Origin: Pseudomonadota bacterium
Lineage (GTDB): Bacteria > Pseudomonadota > Alphaproteobacteria > Rhizobiales > Xanthobacteraceae
Length of the DNA stretch: 64,000 nucleotides
Direction of reading: 5' to 3'
Assembly: GCA_023387735.1 (NCBI GenBank)
Contig: JAEWHP010000012.1
Location: 62,001-126,000 of the forward strand
Shown here piece after piece: positions 54,265 to 62,110 of the stretch. The number at the start of each line of letters is the position of its first letter. Positions within the stretch are counted from its first letter, which is position 1. A program made the position numbers and the translations under genes. The notes below the pieces were generated by a model that was given only the letters and a program-made list of their open reading frames with translations, ran no database searches and was not told where the DNA came from.

Positions 54265-55536
54265 TTACTCCGCTACCGTCTTGCCGCGGAGCTGGCTGTC
54301 GCGCTGCAGGCGGTCGAGGTGCATGCGGATGTGGGCGGCCTCGGCGGACGTGTTCGCCAGCGCGATGGCGCGATCGAAGTCGGTTCGGGCCTCGTCGTTG
54401 CGGCCGAGTTGCATCAGGAACGCGCCGCGTACCCCGAAGTAATGGAAATAGTTCGACAGCCGCGCCGCCAGCGGCTCGATCATATCGAGCGCCGACTCAG
54501 GACCCCGCACCTTGGATACCGCGACCGCGCGGTTCAGCGTCACCACCGGCGACGGCTGCATGATCTCGAGCGCACCGTAGAGCAGGTCGATCTGGGTCCA
54601 GTCGGTATCTTCGGGCTTCTCGGCACGGGCGTGCAGCGCCGCGATTGCGGCCTGCACCTGGTAGGGACCGCTGCGGCGATGGCGCATCGCCTTGTCGATC
54701 AGCGCCAGCCCCTCGGCAATCAAGGACTTGTTCCACTGCGTGCGGTCCTGATCGTCGAGCAGGATCACCGCGCCGTCCGAGTCGAAGCGCGCCGCGCTCC
54801 GCGCGTGCTGCAGCAGCAACAGCGCGGTCAGCCCCATGATCTCCGGCTCGCTCTGGAACAGTCGCAGCAACAGCCGCGCCAGGCGGATGGCCTCCTCGCA
54901 CAGCGGCGCGCGGATGCCGGCGGTATCGCCGCTCGCCGAATAGCCCTCGTTGAAGATCAGATAGATCATGGCGGCGACCGCCGAGAGGCGCTCCGATCGC
55001 TCCACCGCGCCCGGCGTCTCGAACGGGACGTCGGCGTCGGCGACCCGCGCCTTGGCGCGCGTGATGCGCTGCTCCATCGCGGCCTCCGAGACCAGAAACG
55101 CGCGCGCGATCTGCTTGACCGTCAGGCCCGAGACGATGCGAAGCGCGAGCGCGATCTGCTGCGTCGCCGGCAGGTCCGGGTGGCAGCAGATGAACAGCAG
55201 CCGCAGGATGTCGTCGCGATAATGCGAACCGTCGAGCCGCTCGGCGAGCCGATCCTCGGCATCGTCGAGATCGGAGATCGCATCTTCCTCGGGCAAGGGC
55301 TGCTGCTTCTTGCCGCGCCTGATATCGTCGATCGCGACGTTGCGGCCGACCATGATCAGCCACGCCGCGGGATCGCGCGGCGGGCCGTTCTGCGGCCAGC
55401 TCTTCAGCGCCCGCAGGCAGGCATTCTGAAAGGCTTCCTCGGCGGTATCGAGATCGCGGAAATAGCGCAGCAGCGCGCCGACCGCCTGGGGACGCGCCGA
55501 GGTCAGCGCGCTATCGATCCAGGCGGTATCGGTCAC
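54265..55536 (-). CDS. ECF42-type RNA polymerase sigma factor with C-terminal TPR-like extension
   Basis: 423 residues. Region 2 includes LRYFRDLDTAEEAFQNACLRAL and AAWLIMVGRNVAIDDIRR. Region 4 (LALRIVSGLTVKQIARAFLVSEAAMEQRITRAK) follows at about 130-165. A conserved 250-residue helical extension (YLIFNEGYSASGDTAGIRAPLCEEAIRLARLL onward) ends in a TPR-like part. This is the ECF42 layout; that group is encoded with DGPF/YCII proteins, as here. No anti-sigma gene, which fits the group. Coupled to the DGPF gene by a four-base overlap. Confidence 0.92.
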   Translation of the reverse strand: MTDTAWIDSALTSARPQAVGALLRYFRDLDTAEEAFQNACLRALKSWPQNGPPRDPAAWLIMVGRNVAIDDIRRGKKQQPLPEEDAISDLDDAEDRLAERLDGSHYRDDILRLLFICCHPDLPATQQIALALRIVSGLTVKQIARAFLVSEAAMEQRITRAKARVADADVPFETPGAVERSERLSAVAAMIYLIFNEGYSASGDTAGIRAPLCEEAIRLARLLLRLFQSEPEIMGLTALLLLQHARSAARFDSDGAVILLDDQDRTQWNKSLIAEGLALIDKAMRHRRSGPYQVQAAIAALHARAEKPEDTDWTQIDLLYGALEIMQPSPVVTLNRAVAVSKVRGPESALDMIEPLAARLSNYFHYFGVRGAFLMQLGRNDEARTDFDRAIALANTSAEAAHIRMHLDRLQRDSQLRGKTVAE

Positions 55537-55901
55537 GACGGCAGGCTCCCCGGCCTGAGCAGGCCGACGGGGCGGATCTCATAGGCGCCGCCGGGATTGG
55601 CCGCGGCAAGATCGCGCGCGACGTCGAGCGCCTCGTCGAGATTCTTGCAGTCGACGACATAGAAGCCGAGCAATTGTTCCTTGGTCTCGGCGTACGGACC
55701 GTCCAGCACCAGCGGCGGATCGTCCTTGCGCAGCGTGGTGGCTGCCGTGGTCGGCAGCAGCCGCGCCACCGGACCGAGCCGGCCTTGTTTGGCGAGCTTG
55801 TCCTGCACGACGGAAAGCTTCTGCATCACCGCGGCGTCCTGTTCCTTGGTCCAGGAACCGACGGTGTCTTCGTCGTGATAGCAAAGAATGGCGTACATCA
55901 T
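55533..55901 (-). CDS. YCII-related (DGPF-type) protein partnered with the ECF sigma factor
   Basis: 122 residues, MMYAILCYHDEDTVGSWTKE onward, with LVLDGPYAETKEQLLGFYVVDC, the DGPF box (here DGPY). Its end overlaps the sigma factor start (ATGA). In ECF42 systems this protein is coexpressed and under the sigma factor's control; its biochemical role is not known. Two adjacent ATGs exist (55901 and 55898). Relatives lie at 38036 and 38592. Confidence 0.92.
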   Translation of the reverse strand: MMYAILCYHDEDTVGSWTKEQDAAVMQKLSVVQDKLAKQGRLGPVARLLPTTAATTLRKDDPPLVLDGPYAETKEQLLGFYVVDCKNLDEALDVARDLAAANPGGAYEIRPVGLLRPGSLPS

Positions 55902-55998
55902 GAGTTGAAGGCATCTCCGTTGTCTTGATGACGAACGATTATGCCCGGCGCCGACAGGTGCGTCGAAGAAATTTTGGGATGTTCCTTTGGGCCGTCGC

Positions 55999-56115
55999 TC
56001 AGGGACCGACGATCGGAGGCGGCGGCGGATTGAAGTGCCGCCAGGCGTGAACAATCGCCGTGGAACAAAGGCTGCACACACAGAGAATGAGAAGGATGTT
56101 CCTGGCCGTTCTCAC
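55999..56115 (-). CDS. Tiny membrane protein, third gene of a micro-operon
   Basis: 38 residues from GTG 56113-56115: a basic start (RTARN), one hydrophobic helix (ILLILCVCSLCSTAIVHAW) and a Pro-rich tail (FNPPPPPIVGP). The GTGA overlap with the previous gene's stop supports it as real. Three cysteines in the helix. Function unknown. Confidence 0.55.
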   Translation of the reverse strand: MRTARNILLILCVCSLCSTAIVHAWRHFNPPPPPIVGP

Positions 56116-56213
56116 CTGACGGCCTCGATTTTACGGCCGCCAAAGTCGCGGTGATTGTTCTGATAGGCGAGCGCCAGCCACAACATCACCGCGAGGATGA
56201 CGTACTTGCGCAT
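56112..56213 (-). CDS. Tiny membrane protein, second gene of a micro-operon
   Basis: 33 residues from ATG 56211-56213: MRKYVILAVMLWLALAYQNN then a charged tail ending GRKIEAVR. One membrane helix. It overlaps the previous stop by one base (TGATG) and the next start by four bases (GTGA). Such tight packing is unlikely by chance. Function unknown. Confidence 0.6.
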   Translation of the reverse strand: MRKYVILAVMLWLALAYQNNHRDFGGRKIEAVR

Positions 56214-56578
56214 CACCAGTAGACGCCATAGCGGGCGGCGATCCGGCGGGCCTTCTGTTCGTCGATCTGGCGCCGGGTCAGGGCCTGGGCCTGCACCTGG
56301 GCTTGGGACTTTTGCACGCGGGAGGGCTGCGGCCTTGACACCTTGGCAGGCGGCGACGCCTGCGTCGGCGCGGCCTGGGCCGTTGCCGCGGGCGCAGCCG
56401 GGGCGGACGTTGCGGCGACGGGCGCTGCTGTCGGCGCGGCTGCTGGAGCCGCAGCCGGCGTAGCAGGTGCGGCGACCGCCGAAGAATCGCTGGCGGCCAG
56501 GATCAGTTCGCGGGCTTCGACGGCCTGCACAGAGGCGGCGGCCAGAACGAAAGCCGAAACCAGGATCAATTTGCGCAT
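56213..56578 (-). CDS. Secreted Ala/Pro-rich protein, first gene of a micro-operon
   Basis: 121 residues with a Sec signal (ILVSAFVLAAASVQAVEARE), a long low-complexity Ala/Pro/Thr stretch (about 33-80), and a basic Gln-rich end (QALTRRQIDEQKARRIAARYGVYW). Probably periplasmic or surface exposed. Its stop overlaps the start of the 33-residue gene. A GGGAGA site precedes the ATG. Confidence 0.75.
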   Translation of the reverse strand: MRKLILVSAFVLAAASVQAVEARELILAASDSSAVAAPATPAAAPAAAPTAAPVAATSAPAAPAATAQAAPTQASPPAKVSRPQPSRVQKSQAQVQAQALTRRQIDEQKARRIAARYGVYW

Positions 56579-56691
56579 CTGAAGTCTCCCTTGTTTGATG
56601 AAATGACGATAGAGAAAGCGTTCGATTGTTTATGTGAGGACGGTCACGCCGACCTTCCGAGGCGAAGGCCGGCGATGCGAAGGGAATGCCA

Positions 56692-57657
56692 ATGAAGAAG
56701 GGTGCGCTCGCCTTGCTGGTGCATGGCGGGACTGAAAACTGGTCGCCGCAGCGCTGGAAAACCCGGTTCGACGACGTCTGCAGGGATCGCCGCGTGCTGC
56801 TGCTGCCGGATTCGTCGTTCGACCCCGCGGAGGTGCACTATGCGGCGGTGTGGAAGCCGCATCCGGGAGACCTGGCCGGATTTCCCAATCTGCGCGTGAT
56901 CTTCAATCTCGGCGCGGGCGTCGATGCGCTGATGGTCGATCGCTCATTGCCCGACGTGCCGCTGGTCCGTGTCGCGGTCGGTGATCTCACCGCGCGGATG
57001 ACGGAATATGTCGTGCTGCATGTGCTGATGCACCACCGGCAGGAGCTCTATTTGCGGGAATCGCAGCGCGAGAAACGCTGGGCGCCCAAATCGCAATGCG
57101 CGGCGAACGCGATCTCGGTCGGCGTCATGGGGCTCGGCACGCTCGGGGCAGATGCGGCCGACGTGCTCAAGCGGCTGGGCTTTCGCGTCGCGGGCTGGAG
57201 CCGCAGCCCGAAAGCGATCGACGGCATCGACTGCTTTCATGGCGAGGGACAGATCGAAGCATTTGCTCGACGGACCGACATCCTGGTCTGCCTGCTGCCG
57301 CTGACACCAGAAACGCGCCACGTTCTCAACCGCGCGCTGTTTGAAAAACTCAATCGCACCAGCCCGCTCGGCGCGCCGGTGCTGATCAACGCGGGCCGCG
57401 GCGGCCTGCAGAACGAGGCAGACATCCTGCAATGCCTCGACGACGGCACCCTCGGCGGCGCTTCGCTCGACGTCTACGAGACCGAGCCGCTGCCGGCGGA
57501 CAGCCGGTTCTGGACCCATCCGAAGGTGGTGCTGACCCCGCACAACGCCGCCGACACCGATCCGGACGAGATATCCAAATATGTCGCGCAGCAGATCGAG
57601 CGCTTCGAGGCCGGTGGCGCGCTGGAGAACGTGGTGGATCGCAAGCGCGGGTATTAA
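56692..57657 (+). CDS. D-2-hydroxyacid dehydrogenase, glyoxylate/hydroxypyruvate reductase A-like
   Basis: 321 residues. NAD(P)-binding motif GVMGLGTLGADAADVL, then LLPLTPETRHVLN, catalytic Arg in INAGRGGLQ, Glu in VYETEPLP and His in LTPHNAAD. Matches the GhrA branch of the 2-hydroxyacid dehydrogenases, which reduces glyoxylate or hydroxypyruvate. The ATG at 56692 is better spaced from AGGGA than the ATG at 56686. Confidence 0.93.
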   Translation: MKKGALALLVHGGTENWSPQRWKTRFDDVCRDRRVLLLPDSSFDPAEVHYAAVWKPHPGDLAGFPNLRVIFNLGAGVDALMVDRSLPDVPLVRVAVGDLTARMTEYVVLHVLMHHRQELYLRESQREKRWAPKSQCAANAISVGVMGLGTLGADAADVLKRLGFRVAGWSRSPKAIDGIDCFHGEGQIEAFARRTDILVCLLPLTPETRHVLNRALFEKLNRTSPLGAPVLINAGRGGLQNEADILQCLDDGTLGGASLDVYETEPLPADSRFWTHPKVVLTPHNAADTDPDEISKYVAQQIERFEAGGALENVVDRKRGY

Positions 57658-57662
57658 TCGCT

Positions 57663-57747
57663 CCGTCATTCCGGGATGGTACGCCAGCACCAGACCCGGA
57701 ATCTCGAGATTCCGGGTTCGATGCTTGGCATCGCCCCGGAATGACGG
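57663..57747. repeat. Palindromic intergenic repeat, family 1, copy D
   Basis: Outer arms CCGTCATTCCGGG and CCCCGGAATGACGG with the inner core CCGGAATCTCGAGATTCCGG. It lies between convergent genes, five bases after one stop and one base before the other, and may act as their shared transcript end. Confidence 0.9.
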
Positions 57748-57748
57748 A

Positions 57749-58399
57749 CTAAGGCCCCACCATCACATCAATCGCGCCATTGACGATCGCTTCCAGTTCC
57801 TTGCGCGGCGTGCGAGCGCGGGCGCGGATGGCGATGGTGTGGATCGTGGACGAGGCAATTTGCGCCAGCGCGACGGGGTCGGCGCTTGCGGGTAGTTCGC
57901 CCTTCTCCTTCGCGCGCCGGAAACAGGCCGCAAAGGCCTTGTCGAGTTCGGCAAGGCCTTCCAGAACCATGGCGCGGATATCGGGATCGGACACCGCCTC
58001 GGAGGCCGCGGTCATCACCGTGAAACAACCGCGCGGACTGTCGCCGGATAGATAGATATCGAGCGCGACCGCATAGATGCGTGCGAGGCGCTGGCGGATC
58101 GGCAGTTCGTCACGAAAGATGCCGGCCATCGCCGCGCGCGCGTCCTCGCGATAGCGCTGGTAGCTCTTGATGAAGAGCTCGCGCTTGTCGCCGAACGCCC
58201 CGTAAAGGCTCGGCCGGTTCATTCCGGTGGCGGCAGATAGATCGTCGAGCGAGGTCGCGGCGAACCCTTCCTTGCGAAACAGATCGAGCGCCTTGCCGAG
58301 CGCGACCTCCGGCTCGTAGGTGCGCGGCCGGCCGCGGCGCTTGGGCGGCACCGGTGAATCTATCCTCACCACAGGCGGCTTCGTCCTTTTTTGTACCAT
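57749..58399 (-). CDS. TetR/AcrR family transcriptional regulator
   Basis: 216 residues. After a basic Pro-rich lead comes the helix-turn-helix (LGKALDLFRKEGFAATSLDDLSAATGMNRPSLYGAFGDKRELF). The C-terminal domain resembles TetR_C with CFTVMTAASEAVSDPDIRAM. Divergent from a GST gene; the 109-base gap holds AT-rich DNA with TTTATA...TATAAA arms at about 58425-58449, a possible operator. Likely controls the GST gene. Confidence 0.92.
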   Translation of the reverse strand: MVQKRTKPPVVRIDSPVPPKRRGRPRTYEPEVALGKALDLFRKEGFAATSLDDLSAATGMNRPSLYGAFGDKRELFIKSYQRYREDARAAMAGIFRDELPIRQRLARIYAVALDIYLSGDSPRGCFTVMTAASEAVSDPDIRAMVLEGLAELDKAFAACFRRAKEKGELPASADPVALAQIASSTIHTIAIRARARTPRKELEAIVNGAIDVMVGP

Positions 58400-58508
58400 A
58401 TCGCAATAAATTCCTTGACCGGATTTATATTATGCGGAACAGTATAAAAATCAATCCGCCTACCCTCATTGTCGGGCCGCGATTGATCAACCGCCAAGGA
58501 GGCACCCC

Positions 58509-59153
58509 ATGGATTTGTATTTCTCGCCGCTCGCCTGCTCGCTGGCGACCAGGATCGCATTGTACGAAGCCGGCACCGAGGCCAACTATCTCGAGGTCGA
58601 TCCCAAGACCAAGGTGGTGCAGCAGGACGGTTCGGATTTTCGTGGCGTGAATCCGCTCGGGTTGGTGCCGACACTGCGCACCGACGACGGGCTGGTGCTG
58701 ACCGAGAACGCCGCCATCCTGCAATATGTCGCGGACCGCTTCCCGAACGCCGGCATCTCGGCCGCGTCAGGCATGGAACGCAGCCGGCTGCATCAATGGC
58801 TCTGCTTCATCGGCACCGAGTTGCACAAGGGCCTGTTCGTGCCGGTGCTCGACAAGACCGCGCCCGCGGAGATGAAGTCCCACGTCATCAGCAAAGGGCT
58901 TTCGCGGCTCGACTATCTCGACAATTACCTGAAGGGCCGCCAATTCCTGCTCGACCATTTCAGCGTGGCCGACGCCTACCTCGTCACCGTCATCAACTGG
59001 ACCATGGCGACGCCGCCGATTGAACTGGCGAAATGGCCGAACGTGAAAGCCTATTACGAACGGCTGCGCAGCCGTCCCAGCATCGCGAAGGCGGTCGCCG
59101 AGGAGTTCGAACTCTACAAGGCCGAACTCGCGCGGCATAAGGCGGCGGCGTAA
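58509..59153 (+). CDS. gstA: Glutathione S-transferase
   Basis: 214 residues, MDLYFSPLACSLATRIALYE onward, matching bacterial beta-class GST (GstA-like), with LEVDPKTKVVQQDGSDF, LGLVPTLRTDDGLVLTENAAILQY for glutathione binding and a helical C-terminus with FLLDHFSVADAYL. Optimal AAGGAGG site. Probably regulated by the divergent TetR protein. Confidence 0.92.
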   Translation: MDLYFSPLACSLATRIALYEAGTEANYLEVDPKTKVVQQDGSDFRGVNPLGLVPTLRTDDGLVLTENAAILQYVADRFPNAGISAASGMERSRLHQWLCFIGTELHKGLFVPVLDKTAPAEMKSHVISKGLSRLDYLDNYLKGRQFLLDHFSVADAYLVTVINWTMATPPIELAKWPNVKAYYERLRSRPSIAKAVAEEFELYKAELARHKAAA

Positions 59154-59166
59154 GCGCGCGCTCTCA

Positions 59167-59200
59167 CCACGTCGTCCCGGCGAAGGCCGGGACGACGTGG
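59167..59200. terminator. Strong hairpin between convergent genes
   Basis: CCACGTCGTCCCGGC and GCCGGGACGACGTGG form a 15-bp perfect stem around a four-base loop. It follows the GST stop by 14 bases and ends just after the DUF1348 gene on the other strand. No T-run, so it may act as a repeat-type RNA stabiliser or a factor-assisted end. Related to the arms at 14420-14541. Confidence 0.7.
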
Positions 59201-59202
59201 TA

Positions 59203-59670
59203 CTAGACCGGACTGTCGCCCAACCCCGGCACATCCGCCGGGCGCGGCCCTGGGGCAGGCCAGTGAAAGCGCCGATCCTTCTCGGCGATCGCGATGTCGT
59301 TGATCGAGGCTTCGCGCCGACGCATCAGACCGTGCGCGTCGAACTCCCACTGCTCGTTGCCGTAGGAGCGAAACCATTGCCCGGCGCCGTCGTGCCATTC
59401 GTATTGAAAGCGCACGGCGATGCGGTTGCCGTCGAAAGCCCATAGGTCCTTGATCAGGCGATAGTCGTGCTCCTTCGCCCATTTGCGGGTGAGAAAAGCG
59501 ACGATCGCGGGACGGCCCTCGAAGAATTCGGATCGGTTGCGCCAGCGGCTATCCTCGGTATAGGCCAGCGCGACGCGTTCGGGATCGCGTGAATTCCAGG
59601 CGTCCTCCGCCATGCGCGCCTTCTGCGCGGCGGTCTCTCTGGTGAACGGCGGAAGCGGTGGACGCGACAT
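59203..59670 (-). CDS. DUF1348 family protein (NTF2-like fold)
   Basis: 155 residues, MSRPPLPPFTRETAAQKARM onward, with VALAYTEDSRWRNRSEFFEGR, FQYEWHDGAGQWFRSYGNEQWEFD and a C-terminal DRRFHWPAPGPRP. This is the DUF1348 pattern, an NTF2-like cone fold of unknown activity. Start ATG 59668-59670. Confidence 0.93.
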   Translation of the reverse strand: MSRPPLPPFTRETAAQKARMAEDAWNSRDPERVALAYTEDSRWRNRSEFFEGRPAIVAFLTRKWAKEHDYRLIKDLWAFDGNRIAVRFQYEWHDGAGQWFRSYGNEQWEFDAHGLMRRREASINDIAIAEKDRRFHWPAPGPRPADVPGLGDSPV

Positions 59671-59749
59671 GGTGACCCTCGGCGGCTGGTGAGCGCGCAA
59701 ATCTATCGCGTTGCCCCGCGGAGTCGATAGCGATCGGCGTATTGGCCGA

Positions 59750-60202
59750 TCACGATTCCAGATCGGCTTTCATCAACAGCCGCAGCGATTTCGGGATCGG
59801 TTTTGCCCGTCCCTCGCTGATGAAGGCGACGCGCACCTCGGCCTTGACCAGCACCTCGCCGCCGCGCCGCACCTCCTGCGCCAGCGTGATCGAGGCGCCC
59901 TTCACCGCGACCGGCCATGTCACCACGTCGAGCACGTCGTCCATCCGCGCCGGGCGCATGAAATCGAGATGCATCGAGCGGACCACGAAGGCGAAACCCG
60001 GCGATTCCTCATGCGCCTGCTCGAACAGCGCGTGCTGCTCGGCGCCCATCAGCCGCAGATGGTTGGTGCGCCCGCGCTCCATGAAGCGCAGGTAGTTGGC
60101 GTGATAGACGATGCCGGAAAAATCGGTGTCCTCGTAATAGACGCGGACCTGCATGTGATGGCGGCCGTCGCGGATCTCGCCGTCGAGAATGGGTGATGTC
60201 AC
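59750..60202 (-). CDS. ybgC: YbgC family acyl-CoA thioesterase
   Basis: 150 residues with a hot-dog fold: VRVYYEDTDFSGIVYHANYLRFMERGRT holds the catalytic Asp of 4-hydroxybenzoyl-CoA thioesterase-type enzymes. A GTG start at 60200-60202 (VTSPILDGEIRDGRHHM) is most likely, although an internal Met is possible. In many rhizobia ybgC leads into tolQ; here the next gene on this strand is unrelated. Confidence 0.92.
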   Translation of the reverse strand: MTSPILDGEIRDGRHHMQVRVYYEDTDFSGIVYHANYLRFMERGRTNHLRLMGAEQHALFEQAHEESPGFAFVVRSMHLDFMRPARMDDVLDVVTWPVAVKGASITLAQEVRRGGEVLVKAEVRVAFISEGRAKPIPKSLRLLMKADLES

Positions 60203-60557
60203 TTGCGGGCCCCTGATCGCGCTGGAGAACAGTGGTTTTGCGCAAATCGGCGCAGCGCGCAAGCGCTGCGGGGCGGCGCTACGCTACCGCCGGTGCTGTC
60301 CGCCACCCACCGTCACCGGCACGATTTCCGGAGGAACGCCGAGGCGGAACGGCATCAGGCTGCAGCCGAGGCCGCCGGAGACGACGACGTCGCAGAACTC
60401 CAGAAGGTGACGACGTGAAGGCATGTGATTTCAACCGTGATGCGTCGCAAGGATGTTGGCGGATTGGGCCTGAATTGCGGTGCGTTTGTGCAGATCGCCT
60501 GCAGGTCTCCAGCAGCTTCTCACCACCTGTTACCCCCGATCAGCCATGGCTCGCCCG
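60203..60557. other. Region between ybgC and the next gene, with a decayed gene
   Basis: 355 bases. It holds the metallophosphoesterase remnant (60284-60424) listed separately. The rest shows no gene and no repeat. Confidence 0.6.
60284..60424 (-). pseudogene. Remnant of a metallophosphoesterase, C-terminal end only
   Basis: A 46-codon frame on the minus strand reads LLEFCDVVVSGGLGCSLMPF then RLGVPPEIVPVTVGG. The V-S-x-G-L-G-x-S-x-x-P-x-R-x-G-x-P-P-E-I pattern is the usual C-terminal end of YkuE-type calcineurin-like phosphoesterases. All upstream catalytic motifs (GDxH, GNH, GHxH) are missing. The ATG at 60422-60424 appears to be chance. Confidence 0.68.
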
Positions 60558-60974
60558 TCATGAATGAATCCCGCCGAGCAGCGAGCGCAGCCTGACGTCA
60601 TGTTCCGCCTCGGATTCGATGCGATCGATCATCTCGGCGCCATGCGCGTAAAACAGTGCCAGCGTGAGTTTGTCATTTGGCTGCATCGCCATCGGCTCGC
60701 CGGTCTCGGCGCGCAGCACCTCGCGTGCGAGATCGCGCGCGCGATCAGGCCTTCTGTGCGACAGACGATTGAAGTACATCAATACTGCCCACACACCGGA
60801 GATCTGGTCGCACCGGCCCAGGTGCTGCAGCGCGCGCCACACCGACGCGAGTTCAGGAATAGGCATCGCATCGAGGAAACCATCGGCATCGTCGGGCGTA
60901 GCGAGTTCCGACGTCGCCGCGATGACGGCGAGCACTTTAGCGTCTACAGGCAAGCTCAAGAGTCTGCACTCCAT
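60558..60974 (-). CDS. Conserved hypothetical protein
   Basis: 138 residues, MECRLLSLPVDAKVLAVIAA onward. Predicted helical and soluble with FLDAMPIPELASVWRALQHL and AMQPNDKLTLALFYAHGAEM. No known domain. Lies between the decayed gene and ruvB. Confidence 0.65.
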   Translation of the reverse strand: MECRLLSLPVDAKVLAVIAATSELATPDDADGFLDAMPIPELASVWRALQHLGRCDQISGVWAVLMYFNRLSHRRPDRARDLAREVLRAETGEPMAMQPNDKLTLALFYAHGAEMIDRIESEAEHDVRLRSLLGGIHS

Positions 60975-61060
60975 GGCGACACGAGCCGACCGTCATCAAG
61001 CGGCCGGCAAGTTCAGCATCTGCCCTTAGTGCGCCATTGAAGCGATCCGGTTCGAAGCGA

Positions 61061-62110
61061 TCAATCGTCGCTGTCGCCGTTGCCGAACAACCCGAACTGC
61101 GCCGGATCGCGCGCCGGCTCGGCGAGGCCGAGATGGCGGAAGGCGTGGGAAGTAAGCAGCCGGCCGCGCGGGGTGCGCTGCAAATAGCCGCACTGGATCA
61201 GGAACGGCTCGATGATGTCCTCGATGGCGTCGCGCGGTTCGGACAGTGCCGCCGCCATCGTCTCGACGCCGACCGGGCCGCCGCCATAGTTCAATGCAAT
61301 CGTCGTGAGATAACGCCGGTCCATGGCATCGAGACCGGCGGCGTCGACTTCGAGTGCGCTAAGCGCATGGTCGGCGATAGCGCGATCGATCGAACTTGCG
61401 TCCGCAGCGGAAGCAAAGTCGCGCACGCGGCGCAGCAGTCGTCCGGCGATGCGCGGGGTGCCGCGGGCGCGGCGCGCGATCTCGTTGGCGCCGTCGGGCG
61501 TCATGCCGATATTGAGCACGCGGGCGCCGCGGGTGACGATCTTCTCCAGCTCTTCCTCGGTGTAGAAATTCAACCGCACCGGAATGCCGAAACGGTCGCG
61601 CAGCGGATTGGTCAACAACCCTGCGCGCGTGGTGGCGCCGACAAGGGTGAATTTCGCCAACTCGATTTTGACCGAACGCGCCGCAGGTCCCTCTCCGATG
61701 ATGAGGTCGAGCTGAAAGTCCTCCATCGCGGGATAGAGCACTTCCTCGACTGCCGGGCTGAGGCGATGGATCTCGTCGATGAACAGCACATCGCGCTCTT
61801 CGAGATTGGTCAGCAGCGCCGCGAGATCGCCGGCCTTGGCGATCACGGGGCCCGATGTGGCGCGAAAGCCGACACCGAGTTCACGTGCGACGATCTGCGC
61901 CAGCGTGGTCTTGCCAAGGCCCGGCGGACCTACGAACAGCACGTGATCCAGCGCTTCGTTACGCTTGCGGGCCGCCTCGATGAAGATCGAGAGATTCTTC
62001 CGCGCCTGCGCCTGGCCGACGAATTCCGACAGCGATTGCGGCCGCAACGCGGTGTCGCCGACATCGTCGGAACGCCGCTCGGGGGTGACGATGCGGGAGG
62101 GTGTGTTCAC
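61061..62110 (-). CDS. ruvB: Holliday junction branch migration helicase RuvB
   Basis: 349 residues, AAA+ motor. Walker A GPPGLGKTTL at 61-70, Walker B FIDEIHRL, sensor GATTRAG and the C-terminal winged helix (LIQCGYLQRTPRGR). Drives branch migration with RuvA. GTG start at 62108-62110 overlaps the cytidine deaminase-like stop (GTGA). The insertion of a deaminase between ruvA and ruvB is noted in findings. Confidence 0.97.
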   Translation of the reverse strand: MNTPSRIVTPERRSDDVGDTALRPQSLSEFVGQAQARKNLSIFIEAARKRNEALDHVLFVGPPGLGKTTLAQIVARELGVGFRATSGPVIAKAGDLAALLTNLEERDVLFIDEIHRLSPAVEEVLYPAMEDFQLDLIIGEGPAARSVKIELAKFTLVGATTRAGLLTNPLRDRFGIPVRLNFYTEEELEKIVTRGARVLNIGMTPDGANEIARRARGTPRIAGRLLRRVRDFASAADASSIDRAIADHALSALEVDAAGLDAMDRRYLTTIALNYGGGPVGVETMAAALSEPRDAIEDIIEPFLIQCGYLQRTPRGRLLTSHAFRHLGLAEPARDPAQFGLFGNGDSDD

